Source of the DNA: Bacillota bacterium
GTDB taxonomy: Bacteria > Bacillota > Clostridia > Acetivibrionales > DSM-1351
DNA: 54,428 nt
Direction of reading: 5' to 3'
NCBI GenBank assembly: GCA_023443515.1
Contig: JAEZUC010000084.1
Span: 1-54,428 of the forward strand
Shown here: positions 25,847-34,763 of the stretch, in pieces
How positions within the stretch are numbered: position 1 is the first letter of the stretch
Layout: the number at the start of each line of letters is the position of its first letter
Notes under the pieces: generated by a model
The model's input: only the letters and a program-made list of their open reading frames with translations
Databases searched by the model: none
What the model was told of the DNA's origin: nothing
Program-made: the position numbers and the translations under genes

Positions 25847-26749
25847 TTAGAAAATCCTGTAATCTGCAAATTTATAAGCAAAGAAGTAAGATACTGAAAT
25901 AAGCGTAAACGAGACTACTGATTTAAATAGTCCTACCGCTGTGGCAACTCCGTATTGGGCTTCCAACAGGCCTATTCTGTAAACAAAGGTGTCGATAATG
26001 TCTCCGCTTTCATAAACAGGGGGACTATATAAGTTGAATATTTGGTCAAATCCTGCATTTAAAATATTTCCGAGACTTAATACCATCAGAAGTACTATAA
26101 CCATCTTCATTCCCGGAAGTGTTATGTGTAATGTTTGCTTCCATCTGTTGGCTCCATCCATATGTGCTGCTTCGTAAAGGCTTGGATCGATACCGGTGAT
26201 TGCCGCCAGATAGATTATTGTACCATAGCCGAACTCTTTCCAGGTCTCCGTCAATACCATGGTAGAAGGAAACCACTTATTGTCTCCAAGAAAAAATATA
26301 GGCTCAAAACCAAGTGATTTTATCAGGGAATTTAAAATTCCGCCGGACGGAGACAGTATATCGATCAATATTCCTCCCAGTACAACCCAGGATAAAAAGT
26401 GAGGAAGATATATTAGTGTCTGAATACCTCTTTTTAAAGCATTGTTTGTAACTTCATTAATTAAAATAGCGAATATTATCGGAACAATAAGTCCAAGTAC
26501 AATTTTCATTACCGCTATGGATATGGTATTCCACATTATATTATTAAAATTGGGCATATCCAGAACGTATTGGAAATTCTTAAAACCTACCCATTTCTGA
26601 TCTCCGAACAAGCCTTTTGCGGGTATAAATTTTTGAAAGGCAATTACAATACCCGCCATTGGCAGGTAACTGAATATCAACAAAGTTAGAAAACCCGGAA
26701 GGATCATTAGATGCAAGGGTAGTTGTTTCTTTATATTTAAATTTTTCAA
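25847..26749 (-). CDS. Carbohydrate ABC transporter permease, LplB/YteP type
   Basis: This is the first membrane subunit of the sugar importer. The N-terminal helix LPLHLMILPGFLTLLIFSYLP, the EAA loop EAAHMDGANRWKQTLHITLP and the closing FAYKFADYRIF are typical of LplB proteins. I choose the TTG at 26749 because a GGGGAGG site ends about 7 nt upstream. The ATG at 26785 has no Shine-Dalgarno sequence. This gives 300 residues. The gene is separated from the binding-protein gene by a perfect 18-bp hairpin. Confidence 0.9.
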   Translation of the reverse strand: MKNLNIKKQLPLHLMILPGFLTLLIFSYLPMAGIVIAFQKFIPAKGLFGDQKWVGFKNFQYVLDMPNFNNIMWNTISIAVMKIVLGLIVPIIFAILINEVTNNALKRGIQTLIYLPHFLSWVVLGGILIDILSPSGGILNSLIKSLGFEPIFFLGDNKWFPSTMVLTETWKEFGYGTIIYLAAITGIDPSLYEAAHMDGANRWKQTLHITLPGMKMVIVLLMVLSLGNILNAGFDQIFNLYSPPVYESGDIIDTFVYRIGLLEAQYGVATAVGLFKSVVSFTLISVSYFFAYKFADYRIF

Positions 26750-26821
26750 GCTTATTCCTCCCCTTATAGGTGTATAGACGTGCATACAAGATAGAAACTT
26801 ACATTAAAACGTTGCCTAGTA

Positions 26822-26868
26822 ACAGAGAAGGAAAGGATATGAAACGGCTGTATCCTTTCCTTCTCTGT
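26822..26868 (-). other. Perfect 18-bp stem-loop between binding-protein and permease genes
   Basis: Arms 26822-26839 and 26851-26868 are exactly complementary over 18 bp, with an 11-nt loop (core GAGAAGGAAAGGATA). No T-tract follows on the minus strand, so full termination is unlikely. The position, 13 nt after the solute-binding-protein stop, is where importer operons often carry a hairpin. Such a hairpin keeps the binding-protein mRNA abundant and lowers permease expression. Confidence 0.85.
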
Positions 26869-26881
26869 CAGCTAGTTAATA

Positions 26882-28597
26882 TTACTTGGATTTAACAGAA
26901 TCATACCATTCGTTAACTTCTTTTGTCATATCAGCACCGCCTAGTTTGTTCCAATCGCTTACAAATTTATCAAAATCGCTGATAGGAGCAGCACCCATTA
27001 TAATTTTTATAAATACTTCTTTTTCCATCTTTTCAAGTGTTGTTTTCTTTTCAGCCATTGTTGTAGTTGGAGCTCCAACAAACTTTTCGCTTAACAGCTG
27101 ATTATTCTTCTTGTATTCAACCATATTACGGAATGCTCCGTCTTTACCGTAAATCTTTTCCCATCCCCATTGTGAAGTATCGCCTTTTTCATAAGCCGCT
27201 ATATTACCTTGTATAATTTTAGGCTCACCTGTCAATTTACTGAAATCATTGTTCTTTCTTGCTTCATCTATTGCTACAAAGGCTTCAAGGTTCTTGAATA
27301 CAGGAGCAGGGCATACAGGAGAGAATTTCCAAACTCCTACACCACCGTTCTCAACAGGCATGTAGTACTTGTTGAAGTCTGCTGTTTTACCCCAGTTCTT
27401 CTCTACATGCTCATTGAAAAGTTTTACAAGTGCTTCCGGATGTTCATATCCTTTTCTTACTGCAAATATTCTTGTCTGATTGAATTTTAAAGGTACCATA
27501 GCCTTCTTATCATCATTTGAAACAATAGGATATGCTGTCCAATCGGCATTTTTATCATTGTTAAAATTGCTTATAAGAGGATACATCGGGTTCCACTGTG
27601 CACCATAGTCCATACCTACTTTACCTGCAGCTATAGTCTCAGCAACCTTTCCTGCATCCTTAACACCAAATTCCTTGTCAAGCTGGCCACTCTTGTACAT
27701 GTCAGCCAATTTCTGAAGTGCTACCTTTGTTTCAGGCAATGTACTACCCCAAGCTATTTTGCCTGAACTATCTTCTATCCACATGTTCGGATATGCATGA
27801 TATCCTGCAAAGAAACCTTCTGCTCCCATACATCCGCTGTAGAGATCTTTTGTGATTGGAAGTCCGATAGTATCGTTCTTTCCGTTTCCGTCAGGGTCTT
27901 TGGTTGTAAAGGCTTCTGATATTTTTAAAACATCATCCATGGTCTTAGGTGCCTGTAAGTTTAATTTTTTCAGCCAGTCATTTCTAATCCATAGATAGTG
28001 TGCGCTTTCATTAGTTGAAACAGGTTCCGGAATAGCCATCATTTTACCGTCAAACATAACTGAATCAATATTGCCGGTTCCTTCTTCTGTCATAATATTC
28101 TTGAAATCCTCAGAAGCAAAGTCGTTATAGTATTTGGTCATATCCTCAACCATATCTGAATCAACCAGTTGTTTAAGCTGTGATGGATTTACAAGAACTA
28201 CATCGGGAAGTTCTCCTGATGCCAATGTTACATTGATTTTCTGTGTGTATGCATCTGATTGTTCATTTCCTTTTACTGTCCAAGCATATTTTACATTTAT
28301 ACCTAATTCTTCTTTATATAATTTTGTCCAACGGTTGTCTTCCAGAGTTTCTCCGGGTGTCTTTGGTAATATGTTTGCTGCAAGGTCATCATCTATTCCA
28401 CGAACAAAAGAAATATCAATCTCAGGACTATATTTGCCTAGAGGGTCCTTATTCGCCACTGAAGAAGTAGAACTTTGAGATGATGATGCTGTGCTGTCGG
28501 AAGTATTGCTTTGACTACCACAAGCTGCAACGATCGAAGCTGTTAAAGACAAAACTACTGCTAATGATACAGCTCTTTTTAAGTAATTGAATCTCAT
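26882..28597 (-). CDS. Extracellular solute-binding lipoprotein of sugar ABC importer
   Basis: The 571-residue protein starts with a lipoprotein signal (MRFNYLKRAVSLAVVLSL...) ending in SIVAAC, with lipidation at Cys26. A Ser/Thr/Gln-rich linker follows to about residue 48. The body is a large type 1 binding fold like LplA of the LplABC family (for example RNDWLKKLNLQAPKTMDD and DPDGNGKNDTIGLPI). It would be anchored on the outer face of the membrane and deliver oligosaccharides to the two permeases. An AGGAGG site precedes the ATG. The likely ligand is decorated xylo-oligosaccharide, judged only from the neighbours. Confidence 0.93.
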   Translation of the reverse strand: MRFNYLKRAVSLAVVLSLTASIVAACGSQSNTSDSTASSSQSSTSSVANKDPLGKYSPEIDISFVRGIDDDLAANILPKTPGETLEDNRWTKLYKEELGINVKYAWTVKGNEQSDAYTQKINVTLASGELPDVVLVNPSQLKQLVDSDMVEDMTKYYNDFASEDFKNIMTEEGTGNIDSVMFDGKMMAIPEPVSTNESAHYLWIRNDWLKKLNLQAPKTMDDVLKISEAFTTKDPDGNGKNDTIGLPITKDLYSGCMGAEGFFAGYHAYPNMWIEDSSGKIAWGSTLPETKVALQKLADMYKSGQLDKEFGVKDAGKVAETIAAGKVGMDYGAQWNPMYPLISNFNNDKNADWTAYPIVSNDDKKAMVPLKFNQTRIFAVRKGYEHPEALVKLFNEHVEKNWGKTADFNKYYMPVENGGVGVWKFSPVCPAPVFKNLEAFVAIDEARKNNDFSKLTGEPKIIQGNIAAYEKGDTSQWGWEKIYGKDGAFRNMVEYKKNNQLLSEKFVGAPTTTMAEKKTTLEKMEKEVFIKIIMGAAPISDFDKFVSDWNKLGGADMTKEVNEWYDSVKSK

Positions 28598-28638
28598 TTG
28601 TTTCCTCCTGATACTTATTTATTTGAGGCCTCATCTAT

Positions 28639-28644
28639 ATTATA
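28639..28644 (-). promoter_or_regulatory. Candidate activator-dependent promoter of the importer operon (-10 box)
   Basis: The minus strand has a perfect TATAAT (28644-28639) about 42 nt before the binding-protein ATG, but no convincing -35 box at 16-18 bp. An imperfect dyad GGTAAGCTAACC lies directly upstream. This pattern fits a promoter that needs the adjacent YesN-type regulator, encoded just upstream. The assignment is tentative. Confidence 0.35.
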
Positions 28645-28756
28645 AGGTTAGCTTACCTCCAACACCATTCACATGTTTTTACTTTTGTTATCATTTGTTT
28701 ACTTGTTTTTATAAAAATTATTCATTACTTGAATCTTTTTTTTACTTTGTTGTCTT

Positions 28757-30463
28757 CTATTTACCTGACATAATCTTATCGTGGTATTCCTGTGGGGAAC
28801 AAGACACCAACTTTCTGAAAAATCTGGTAAAGGATGCCGCTGTTTCATAACCTACTGCTTTAGCTACTTCATTTACCTTTACCTTTTCCTTTTTAAGAAG
28901 CTCTTTAGCTCTCTCTATACGGGCATTGTCTATAAAATCGGAAAGGTTTTGATTTGTAACCTGTTTATAGAGGCGAGACAGATAGGATGGATTTAAGTAA
29001 ACCTGTTCTGCAAGTCTCACTAAAGAAAGATCCTCACTCAAATGCTCGTTTATATAGTTTTGAATAAAATCAACGGCATTATCTGCCCTTTTATTTTGTT
29101 CCTCTGTTTGAAGCTGGAATATTACATCTGAAATATTCATCAGATATTGTACTGCATCCGACCAGGTCTCATGTTTGTCAATCCTCATTAGGCTGTTAAG
29201 GCCTATGTGAAAGGCCAGTTTCTCTGTTATATTCCAACGGTTAATGTATGAAAGAATACTTAGAGATACCATGGAATAGGCTTCAATGGCCAAGTTGCTG
29301 TTTTTGCTCTTGATTGATTTTATCGGATTCAATAATTCCTCTAAAATTTCAAAAAATTTCTCTTTCTGTCCTGACTCCAGATATTGCTGCATTAAGTCCA
29401 TATTTTTTCTTCTTAGAAGAATTTCCAACGGCTCATTATTTGTGTCCAGTTCAGGTACTTCTGTAGAAGTGCCTGATGCTAAAATATTATTTTTCAGCTC
29501 GTTATCAATCAAAAGCATTTCTGTTCCTGTTCCTATTTTATAGTTCAGCAGTTGATTAAGGGAAAAATATTTTTTGGATACGTCCTCCCAGTTGCAGGGT
29601 TCTCCGCTTAAGGCAAAACTTATAGATGCATTTAAAGACTCCATACTCGCAGTCTGTATCACTTCAAGGGTGCCCTTTACAAATGAAATAGCCTTTTCAT
29701 AAAAAGATTTTTCTTCACTATTGCTGTATCCCGGAGTCCTAAGCTCATTTGGCTGTATAAAAAAAACAAATCTGTATCTGTCATCCAAAACACATATAGA
29801 CCTTATATTAATATTTAAGTTCTGGGTAATAATTACTTTTATTGAATTAATGTACTGTATTTTGTCCCAATAAGACAGGTTGCCGGGAATATTGTCAATG
29901 TGCCCTAACAGCAGTATTACAGGATGATCGGGGTACATAGGTATAGACAGCTGTTCAAACTGGGACTTATTTACATCAAGTGATGTTCCCTCGTGCAGCA
30001 GATGGATAAAATAATCCTTCTGGAACAGACCTAAAGCAAGTTCAATTTGCTCCTTGGCCTTGTGAATCAAATCTTCTGTTTTTACTTCTCTTTTTATTTC
30101 TTCTATGGCATTCTCAACAACGCTAATTACTTTGTCATTATCCTCTGTCTTTAGTATATAGCTTACACCCTGGTGCTGAATTGCTTTATATACGTATTCA
30201 AACTCATTATACCCGGTAAGAAATATTACCTTACATTGAGGCCATCTCCTATATATGACATCCAGTAACTGCAAACCATCCATTTCCGGCATCCTGATAT
30301 CTGTCAGAACAATATCCATCCTTGTTCTGCTTAACCATTCAACCGCTTCTTCTCCGGAATATGCCCTGTAAACATCCAGATTAAGGTTCTTCATGCTTCG
30401 GAATATTTCGTACAACCCGTTTACAATAATTTCCTCATCATCTACAATTAATAGTCTATACAT
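28757..30463 (-). CDS. YesN-type two-component response regulator with AraC DNA-binding domain
   Basis: Residues 1 to about 120 are a receiver domain with Asp55 in VLTDIRMPEMDG, the acidic pair in LLIVDDEE and a Lys in YILKTEDND. A long middle region of about 330 residues is typical of YesN proteins. Residues from about 462 are two AraC-type helix-turn-helix motifs, seen as LVRLAEQVYLNPSYLSRLYK and VNEVAKAVGYETAASFTRFFRK. The gene overlaps the sensor kinase by 8 nt. Such pairs usually activate the adjacent sugar importer when the oligosaccharide is sensed outside the cell, so the binding-protein operon 160 nt downstream is the obvious target. Confidence 0.94.
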   Translation of the reverse strand: MYRLLIVDDEEIIVNGLYEIFRSMKNLNLDVYRAYSGEEAVEWLSRTRMDIVLTDIRMPEMDGLQLLDVIYRRWPQCKVIFLTGYNEFEYVYKAIQHQGVSYILKTEDNDKVISVVENAIEEIKREVKTEDLIHKAKEQIELALGLFQKDYFIHLLHEGTSLDVNKSQFEQLSIPMYPDHPVILLLGHIDNIPGNLSYWDKIQYINSIKVIITQNLNINIRSICVLDDRYRFVFFIQPNELRTPGYSNSEEKSFYEKAISFVKGTLEVIQTASMESLNASISFALSGEPCNWEDVSKKYFSLNQLLNYKIGTGTEMLLIDNELKNNILASGTSTEVPELDTNNEPLEILLRRKNMDLMQQYLESGQKEKFFEILEELLNPIKSIKSKNSNLAIEAYSMVSLSILSYINRWNITEKLAFHIGLNSLMRIDKHETWSDAVQYLMNISDVIFQLQTEEQNKRADNAVDFIQNYINEHLSEDLSLVRLAEQVYLNPSYLSRLYKQVTNQNLSDFIDNARIERAKELLKKEKVKVNEVAKAVGYETAASFTRFFRKLVSCSPQEYHDKIMSGK

Positions 30464-32192
30464 TTTTGTACTCCTTCTGTAGAACTATTTTCAAAACTGC
30501 TTTTAGCCCTCCAATTACACTTCTTGAAATAGCCAAACCACTTTCGTCACCAAAAACCAGTCTTATACGTCTGTGTATATTTAAGGTTCCCGTTGTCTCA
30601 ATTTCCTGCTCGTTATTCACCAATAAGTGTTGCAAATCTTCAAGCTCGCTGTCTGTTATATCGCATCCGTTATCTTCAACTACTATTCTTAGTTCTTTTT
30701 CATTTCCTTCAAAATTAACAAGTAGCAAACCACCGCTTTTTTTCTTTTCAAGTCCGTGTTCAAATGCATTTTCAATTATAGGCTGTAATATAAGTCTTGG
30801 CACTTTTAAATCCTTGTACATTTCAGGACATTCTCCAAAATGAATCTGAAGCCTTTTTGAGAATCTCATCAGCTGTATCTCCGTATATACTTTTGCATGA
30901 TTAATCTCCTCTTCAAGAGGAATATTATCCATGGAGTTCCTCGTTACAAAACGGAAATACTCACCGAGATGCTTTGTAAATGGTACCAGATTCTCATCAC
31001 CTATCCTAGCCATGGTATTAATCATAAAAAAACTGTTATATAGGAAATGAGGATTAATTTGTGACTGCAAGTGCTTCAGTTCGGCTTTCTGCATTAATAT
31101 TTTCTGGTTATATACCTGGTCTATTAGCATATCAAGATTTTTTACCATATCGTTAAAACACTTGTATAAGTATCCGAACTCGTTATTTGAATCATGATTT
31201 ATGGATACTTTCAGGTCACCGTTTTCCACTTTTCGGAAAGATTTTACCAGTTCATTTAATGGCTGATGCATAAATTTAAAAGTCGAAAATGAGTATATAA
31301 TTATTATTAAAATAGCAGCAACGGAAAATACCCATGCCCATATTTTAAAATTTACTATAGGCTTCAGTATAAATTCCTGAGGAAAATATCTTAATAAAAT
31401 CATATTTAAATATGATGAATTTGAGTGAACAATATAGTACTCTTTATTTCCTATTTTCTTAAACACTGTTCTGTTATTCTCTTGTTCACTCATACTGGAT
31501 ATAATACTATGAATGAATTCGGTATTATCCTCTTCCGACTTATTTGCAATAAAATTTGTAGGGGTTACCAGTATCGAACCGCTGCCCGTGTAGGTGTTAA
31601 ATTGTGCCAGGGCTTGTTTTAATGCATCCTGGTTCAATTCTATATCAATAGTAAATAAAGGCTTGGTAGAACCTCTGTATTTTGTATAAGTACTCAAATA
31701 TAACTGACCGTTATAGTTAATGATTTGTGCGCCCTTTAATCCTGCCGGAACATATATTCCATTGTATTCATCAAAGTGAATATCATCAACTCCGCTATTA
31801 GAAGAAACTGTCTTTTCAATTGGTAAAATGTGAACATTTACATTGTTAACATAAATACTACTGTTTTTTATTGCAACAAGTCTTTGCTTCAGTTGCAGGA
31901 GGGTTTGGGATATTTCATATTCATTCATGATTTCCCATCTTATGGCTAGTTTATTCAATTGTTCATCATTCAAGCAATCGTATTGGAGTATTTTAATTCT
32001 CTCTATCTCTTTTTCAAGACTTTCAAGATAGAATGATGCCTGGGCAATAGTTGATTTTGATATTTCGCTTTTTACGGTTCGCAACCCGCTGCTATATATA
32101 TAAATAGCTAAACCATAAAGAGGAATTATTATTATAAGAAAGGTTATTACCAAACGGCTGAAAATACTGTTTTTAATCTTTATCTTGACCAT
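30456..32192 (-). CDS. YesM-type sensor histidine kinase
   Basis: The 578-residue membrane kinase has an N-terminal helix (about 13-31), a large extracytoplasmic sensing domain, a second helix (about 280-302) and a HAMP segment (LNELVKSFRKVENGDLKVSI). The kinase domain is of the His_kinase/LytS-YesM kind, with the phosphorylated His in LQSQINPHFLYNSFFMINTM. An ATPase domain follows with N-box LILQPIIENAFEHGLE and VEDNGCDI. It should phosphorylate the response regulator encoded next. The start is ATG at 32192 after AGAGGAAG. Confidence 0.94.
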   Translation of the reverse strand: MVKIKIKNSIFSRLVITFLIIIIPLYGLAIYIYSSGLRTVKSEISKSTIAQASFYLESLEKEIERIKILQYDCLNDEQLNKLAIRWEIMNEYEISQTLLQLKQRLVAIKNSSIYVNNVNVHILPIEKTVSSNSGVDDIHFDEYNGIYVPAGLKGAQIINYNGQLYLSTYTKYRGSTKPLFTIDIELNQDALKQALAQFNTYTGSGSILVTPTNFIANKSEEDNTEFIHSIISSMSEQENNRTVFKKIGNKEYYIVHSNSSYLNMILLRYFPQEFILKPIVNFKIWAWVFSVAAILIIIIYSFSTFKFMHQPLNELVKSFRKVENGDLKVSINHDSNNEFGYLYKCFNDMVKNLDMLIDQVYNQKILMQKAELKHLQSQINPHFLYNSFFMINTMARIGDENLVPFTKHLGEYFRFVTRNSMDNIPLEEEINHAKVYTEIQLMRFSKRLQIHFGECPEMYKDLKVPRLILQPIIENAFEHGLEKKKSGGLLLVNFEGNEKELRIVVEDNGCDITDSELEDLQHLLVNNEQEIETTGTLNIHRRIRLVFGDESGLAISRSVIGGLKAVLKIVLQKEYKNV

Positions 32193-32252
32193 TTATTTAT
32201 ACTTCCTCTCTATTTTGTTTAATGTTGCAGTGTAATTTGATATAAATATTGT

Positions 32253-32266
32253 TTACATAAATGTAA
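32253..32266. promoter_or_regulatory. Palindrome TTACAT-AA-ATGTAA upstream of the sensor kinase gene
   Basis: A perfect 6-bp inverted repeat with a 2-bp centre lies 61 bp upstream of the kinase start. A TTGACT sequence follows on its right (minus-strand upstream) side, but no matching -10 box at the proper distance is convincing. It may be an operator or part of the promoter. The AT-rich context makes chance possible. Confidence 0.3.
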
Positions 32267-32325
32267 TGAAAAGTCAAATAAAATTCTTTACCGATATAGT
32301 AACATATACCGAAAATATATAACAA

Positions 32326-32380
32326 GAAAAAAAGAACCGCACTCAAGTAATTTATAATTACCATGGAATACGGCTCTTTT
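32326..32380 (-). terminator. Intrinsic terminator of the GH9 gene
   Basis: On the minus strand AAAGAGCCG (32379-32371) pairs with CGGTTCTTT (32339-32331) with one G-U. An inner GTAATT/AATTAC hairpin lies between them, and the stem is followed by a T-rich stretch (TTTTTTTC). It lies about 20 nt after the GH9 stop and separates this gene from the two-component system. Confidence 0.8.
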
Positions 32381-32401
32381 GCAATTTTAAATCAGTTGTT
32401 A

Positions 32402-34465
32402 TTATTTGCCTAGCAAATACAGCTTCAGTGTTGCAAAATCCAAAGCATTTACAGCTCCGTCCTTGTTAATGTCGGCGCTATTCAACGCAATACCACTTGC
32501 GTCTCCATCCAACAGATATTTTTTTAGTAATGCAAAATCAATTGCATTTATTTCTTTATCATTGTTTAAATCTCCATACAAAGATGTTGTATCCCCGGAT
32601 GGTTCTGAGCCGGCAACAAGAACATTATTTTTGTATATGCCTACATTTACCATTCTGGTGTAAGAAGTATCGGTCAAACCCTTGGCTGAAAAGTCATTTG
32701 AAGAATCCCAAAGTTTGGTTTCATAATTATAAATTGCAAACTGTACATAGGTTCTTGCATATAACTTACTGTCCGGGAAGGTAACCTCCACATAATATAT
32801 ATTTTTGTCCTCATCCCAAGGCTTAATTCCGGATATCTTAGCTCCGGCAGGAGAATAGTACACTTTTGTATCAAATTTTGCAGGAGTTATTCCCGATGAA
32901 GCAAATTCCGATAAATCCACAAAATACTTGTAGGATAAACCGCTCTCATATTGTGGAGGTGTAGTAACGACATTGTACAAATTAAGGTCTATCGTTAAGC
33001 CCTCTGAACTTTGTTTGTATATCTTGGCATCGGTGTAGTATTGGGTGGGCTCACCTTCAATACCCGGAGTAGGCCCAGGAACCTGGTTTCCTCCAAAATA
33101 TTGGGACATACCTGCCAATGCTCCTACCAAACCTGCATTATAGTCTAGTCCTGTCTCTGAGTAAACGTATTCATTAACATTGTCATGATATTCATCATTC
33201 ATGTCCGCTCCACCCACAAGAGCACCGTAAAGAATATGTCTTTGCGGCAATTCCTTCTTTTCATCGGCAGGAGGGCCTTCAAGGGCTCCGCTTGAGGCTC
33301 TGTGATGAGGTTGTTTAGGATAATTATCTCCGAAACCAACCATATAGGACATATTGTTAGGATTGTCTCCTAGAATATAATCTATTTGTCCCTTTGCAAA
33401 GTCCAGACATTTCTCATTACCAAAATATTTATAATAAACAAGCTGAACCATACTCTCTGCTGCAGGATATTTGCAAACACCCCAGCTATCAAGGTATTTC
33501 AATCCTCCGGGAGTAGTTTTCAATCTGTTCTGCCAGTAATCAATATGGTCATCGGCAATTGACTTGTATAAAGGATTAGTCGAAAGTGTTGCAAGCTTTG
33601 TAAATACTCCTGTCAACACATAGTCCCAGCACTGGGTCCAATTGTCATTGAAGGAGTTTCCTCCGGCGATTCCTTTCTCAACCATCAGCTTTTCTACATT
33701 ATCCATATATTTGCTATCATTTGTAGCAACATAAAGCCAGATTGATCCCCACATAAGTTCATCCAGATAAGTTCTGGGCAGATAGTAGCTTTGGCCTTTA
33801 CTGTTTCCTCTGTAGGTCATACCGAAGTCATAAAGGTCTTTTGCATAAGTAAGGCATTTTTCTGCATAAGTTGAATCCTTGTCCTTATAGTTCAGATACA
33901 TAAGAGCCAGTGTAGCTGCCGCATCACCTGCTACATCGGAGCCGGGATTTGATGGTGTTGCAACATAATATGCTGGCCTGTCATATGTCTGAAGTTCAGG
34001 TGGCCCCCAATATTGGTGATCCACGTCACCGTCACCTACCTGATAGTAAAAAGTTGTTTTGTCAGGGAAGCATTTCATAAAGTAATCGCAGAAATGCTTC
34101 AAAATGTTCAGCATGTAGCCATCCTGCCCCTTGGCAATAAAAGTATCCTTGAACTCATAATAAGCCCATGCAAGAGTTGAAGCAGATGCACACTGCGGCA
34201 AACCAAACTTTACATGGTCCCCACAATCATGAAATCCCCCCGTCAAGTCCAGTCCTACATCCTTTCCGTCATCACAATGGCAAGGGCCACGCCATTTAAT
34301 CCTGTTGTTTCCTGCATCAGGGCCGCACCAATTTGCCTCATAGAAAAGAATTGACTTGGCAAATGCATCAACATAGTTAAAGTTGTTTTCCTCCGCTGAA
34401 ACCGCAGATGGAATAATGCTTACCAGTAAAACAGCAAGCACAACAAGTACACTTACCTTTTTCAT
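32402..34465 (-). CDS. Cellulosomal GH9 endoglucanase with CBM3 and dockerin
   Basis: The 687-residue secreted enzyme has these parts in order: signal peptide (1 to about 24, ending SAVSA), GH9 barrel (about 27-455), family 3 CBM (about 467-615; KLWDSSNDFSAKG, KNNVLVAG) and a type I dockerin (about 628-687; two repeats GDLNNDKEINAIDF and ADINKDGAVNALDF). The GH9 aspartates are in GGFHDCGDHVKFG and the catalytic acid is the Glu of YSETGLDYNAG. Cysteines in WCGP, GPCHCDDG and the DCGD motif suggest a local disulfide cluster, where many GH9 proteins have DAGD. The CBM3 next to GH9 resembles the CBM3c arrangement of processive endoglucanases. The substrate could be cellulose or xyloglucan. It has its own promoter and terminator. 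Confidence 0.92.
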   Translation of the reverse strand: MKKVSVLVVLAVLLVSIIPSAVSAEENNFNYVDAFAKSILFYEANWCGPDAGNNRIKWRGPCHCDDGKDVGLDLTGGFHDCGDHVKFGLPQCASASTLAWAYYEFKDTFIAKGQDGYMLNILKHFCDYFMKCFPDKTTFYYQVGDGDVDHQYWGPPELQTYDRPAYYVATPSNPGSDVAGDAAATLALMYLNYKDKDSTYAEKCLTYAKDLYDFGMTYRGNSKGQSYYLPRTYLDELMWGSIWLYVATNDSKYMDNVEKLMVEKGIAGGNSFNDNWTQCWDYVLTGVFTKLATLSTNPLYKSIADDHIDYWQNRLKTTPGGLKYLDSWGVCKYPAAESMVQLVYYKYFGNEKCLDFAKGQIDYILGDNPNNMSYMVGFGDNYPKQPHHRASSGALEGPPADEKKELPQRHILYGALVGGADMNDEYHDNVNEYVYSETGLDYNAGLVGALAGMSQYFGGNQVPGPTPGIEGEPTQYYTDAKIYKQSSEGLTIDLNLYNVVTTPPQYESGLSYKYFVDLSEFASSGITPAKFDTKVYYSPAGAKISGIKPWDEDKNIYYVEVTFPDSKLYARTYVQFAIYNYETKLWDSSNDFSAKGLTDTSYTRMVNVGIYKNNVLVAGSEPSGDTTSLYGDLNNDKEINAIDFALLKKYLLDGDASGIALNSADINKDGAVNALDFATLKLYLLGK

Positions 34466-34580
34466 TTTTTTACCTCCTTAAAATTAATAAATTCCCCGAA
34501 TTCACAAAGGTTTTCGAGGTAGTGTATGTTCGGAGCAATAAGCTGTTTGTCTCATGCTCTGAGCATCCTGTTTACTTTTC

Positions 34581-34660
34581 AATGTGAAATGACAAATGGT
34601 ATTTGAAAGTTTTATAAATAATTGCATGGGAACTACTGATGATTTGAGAAATGTGAAATG
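34581..34660. repeat. Two direct copies of AATGTGAAATG in the GH9 leader
   Basis: The 11-mer AATGTGAAATG occurs at 34581-34591 and again at 34650-34660, 69 bp apart, downstream of the GH9 promoter. Exact repetition in a short noncoding leader suggests a regulator site. No known operator is recognised. Confidence 0.4.
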
Positions 34661-34693
34661 GTTTATCTACTGTATTCAAATGTCACTGACATA

Positions 34694-34722
34694 ATTATAC
34701 ATCTGTTGCGTTAATTATACAA
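34694..34722 (-). promoter_or_regulatory. Promoter of the GH9 cellulase gene
   Basis: On the minus strand TTGTAT (34722-34717), a 17-bp spacer and a perfect TATAAT (34699-34694) form a sigma-A-type promoter. It leaves a leader of about 220 nt before the ATG, whose AAGGAGG site lies 8 nt upstream. Both boxes lie within two copies of TGTATAATTA (minus strand) spaced 20 bp apart. A long leader before a cellulosomal gene leaves room for regulation. Confidence 0.6.
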
Positions 34723-34763
34723 CTGATAAGTCTAAAAGGCAGTAGTAAAGAAAAGAAAAATCA

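Noticed and set aside
26822..26868. The 18-bp stem-loop as an intrinsic terminator
   Set aside because: No T-tract follows on the minus strand, and the permease gene downstream has no promoter that I can see, so read-through must occur.
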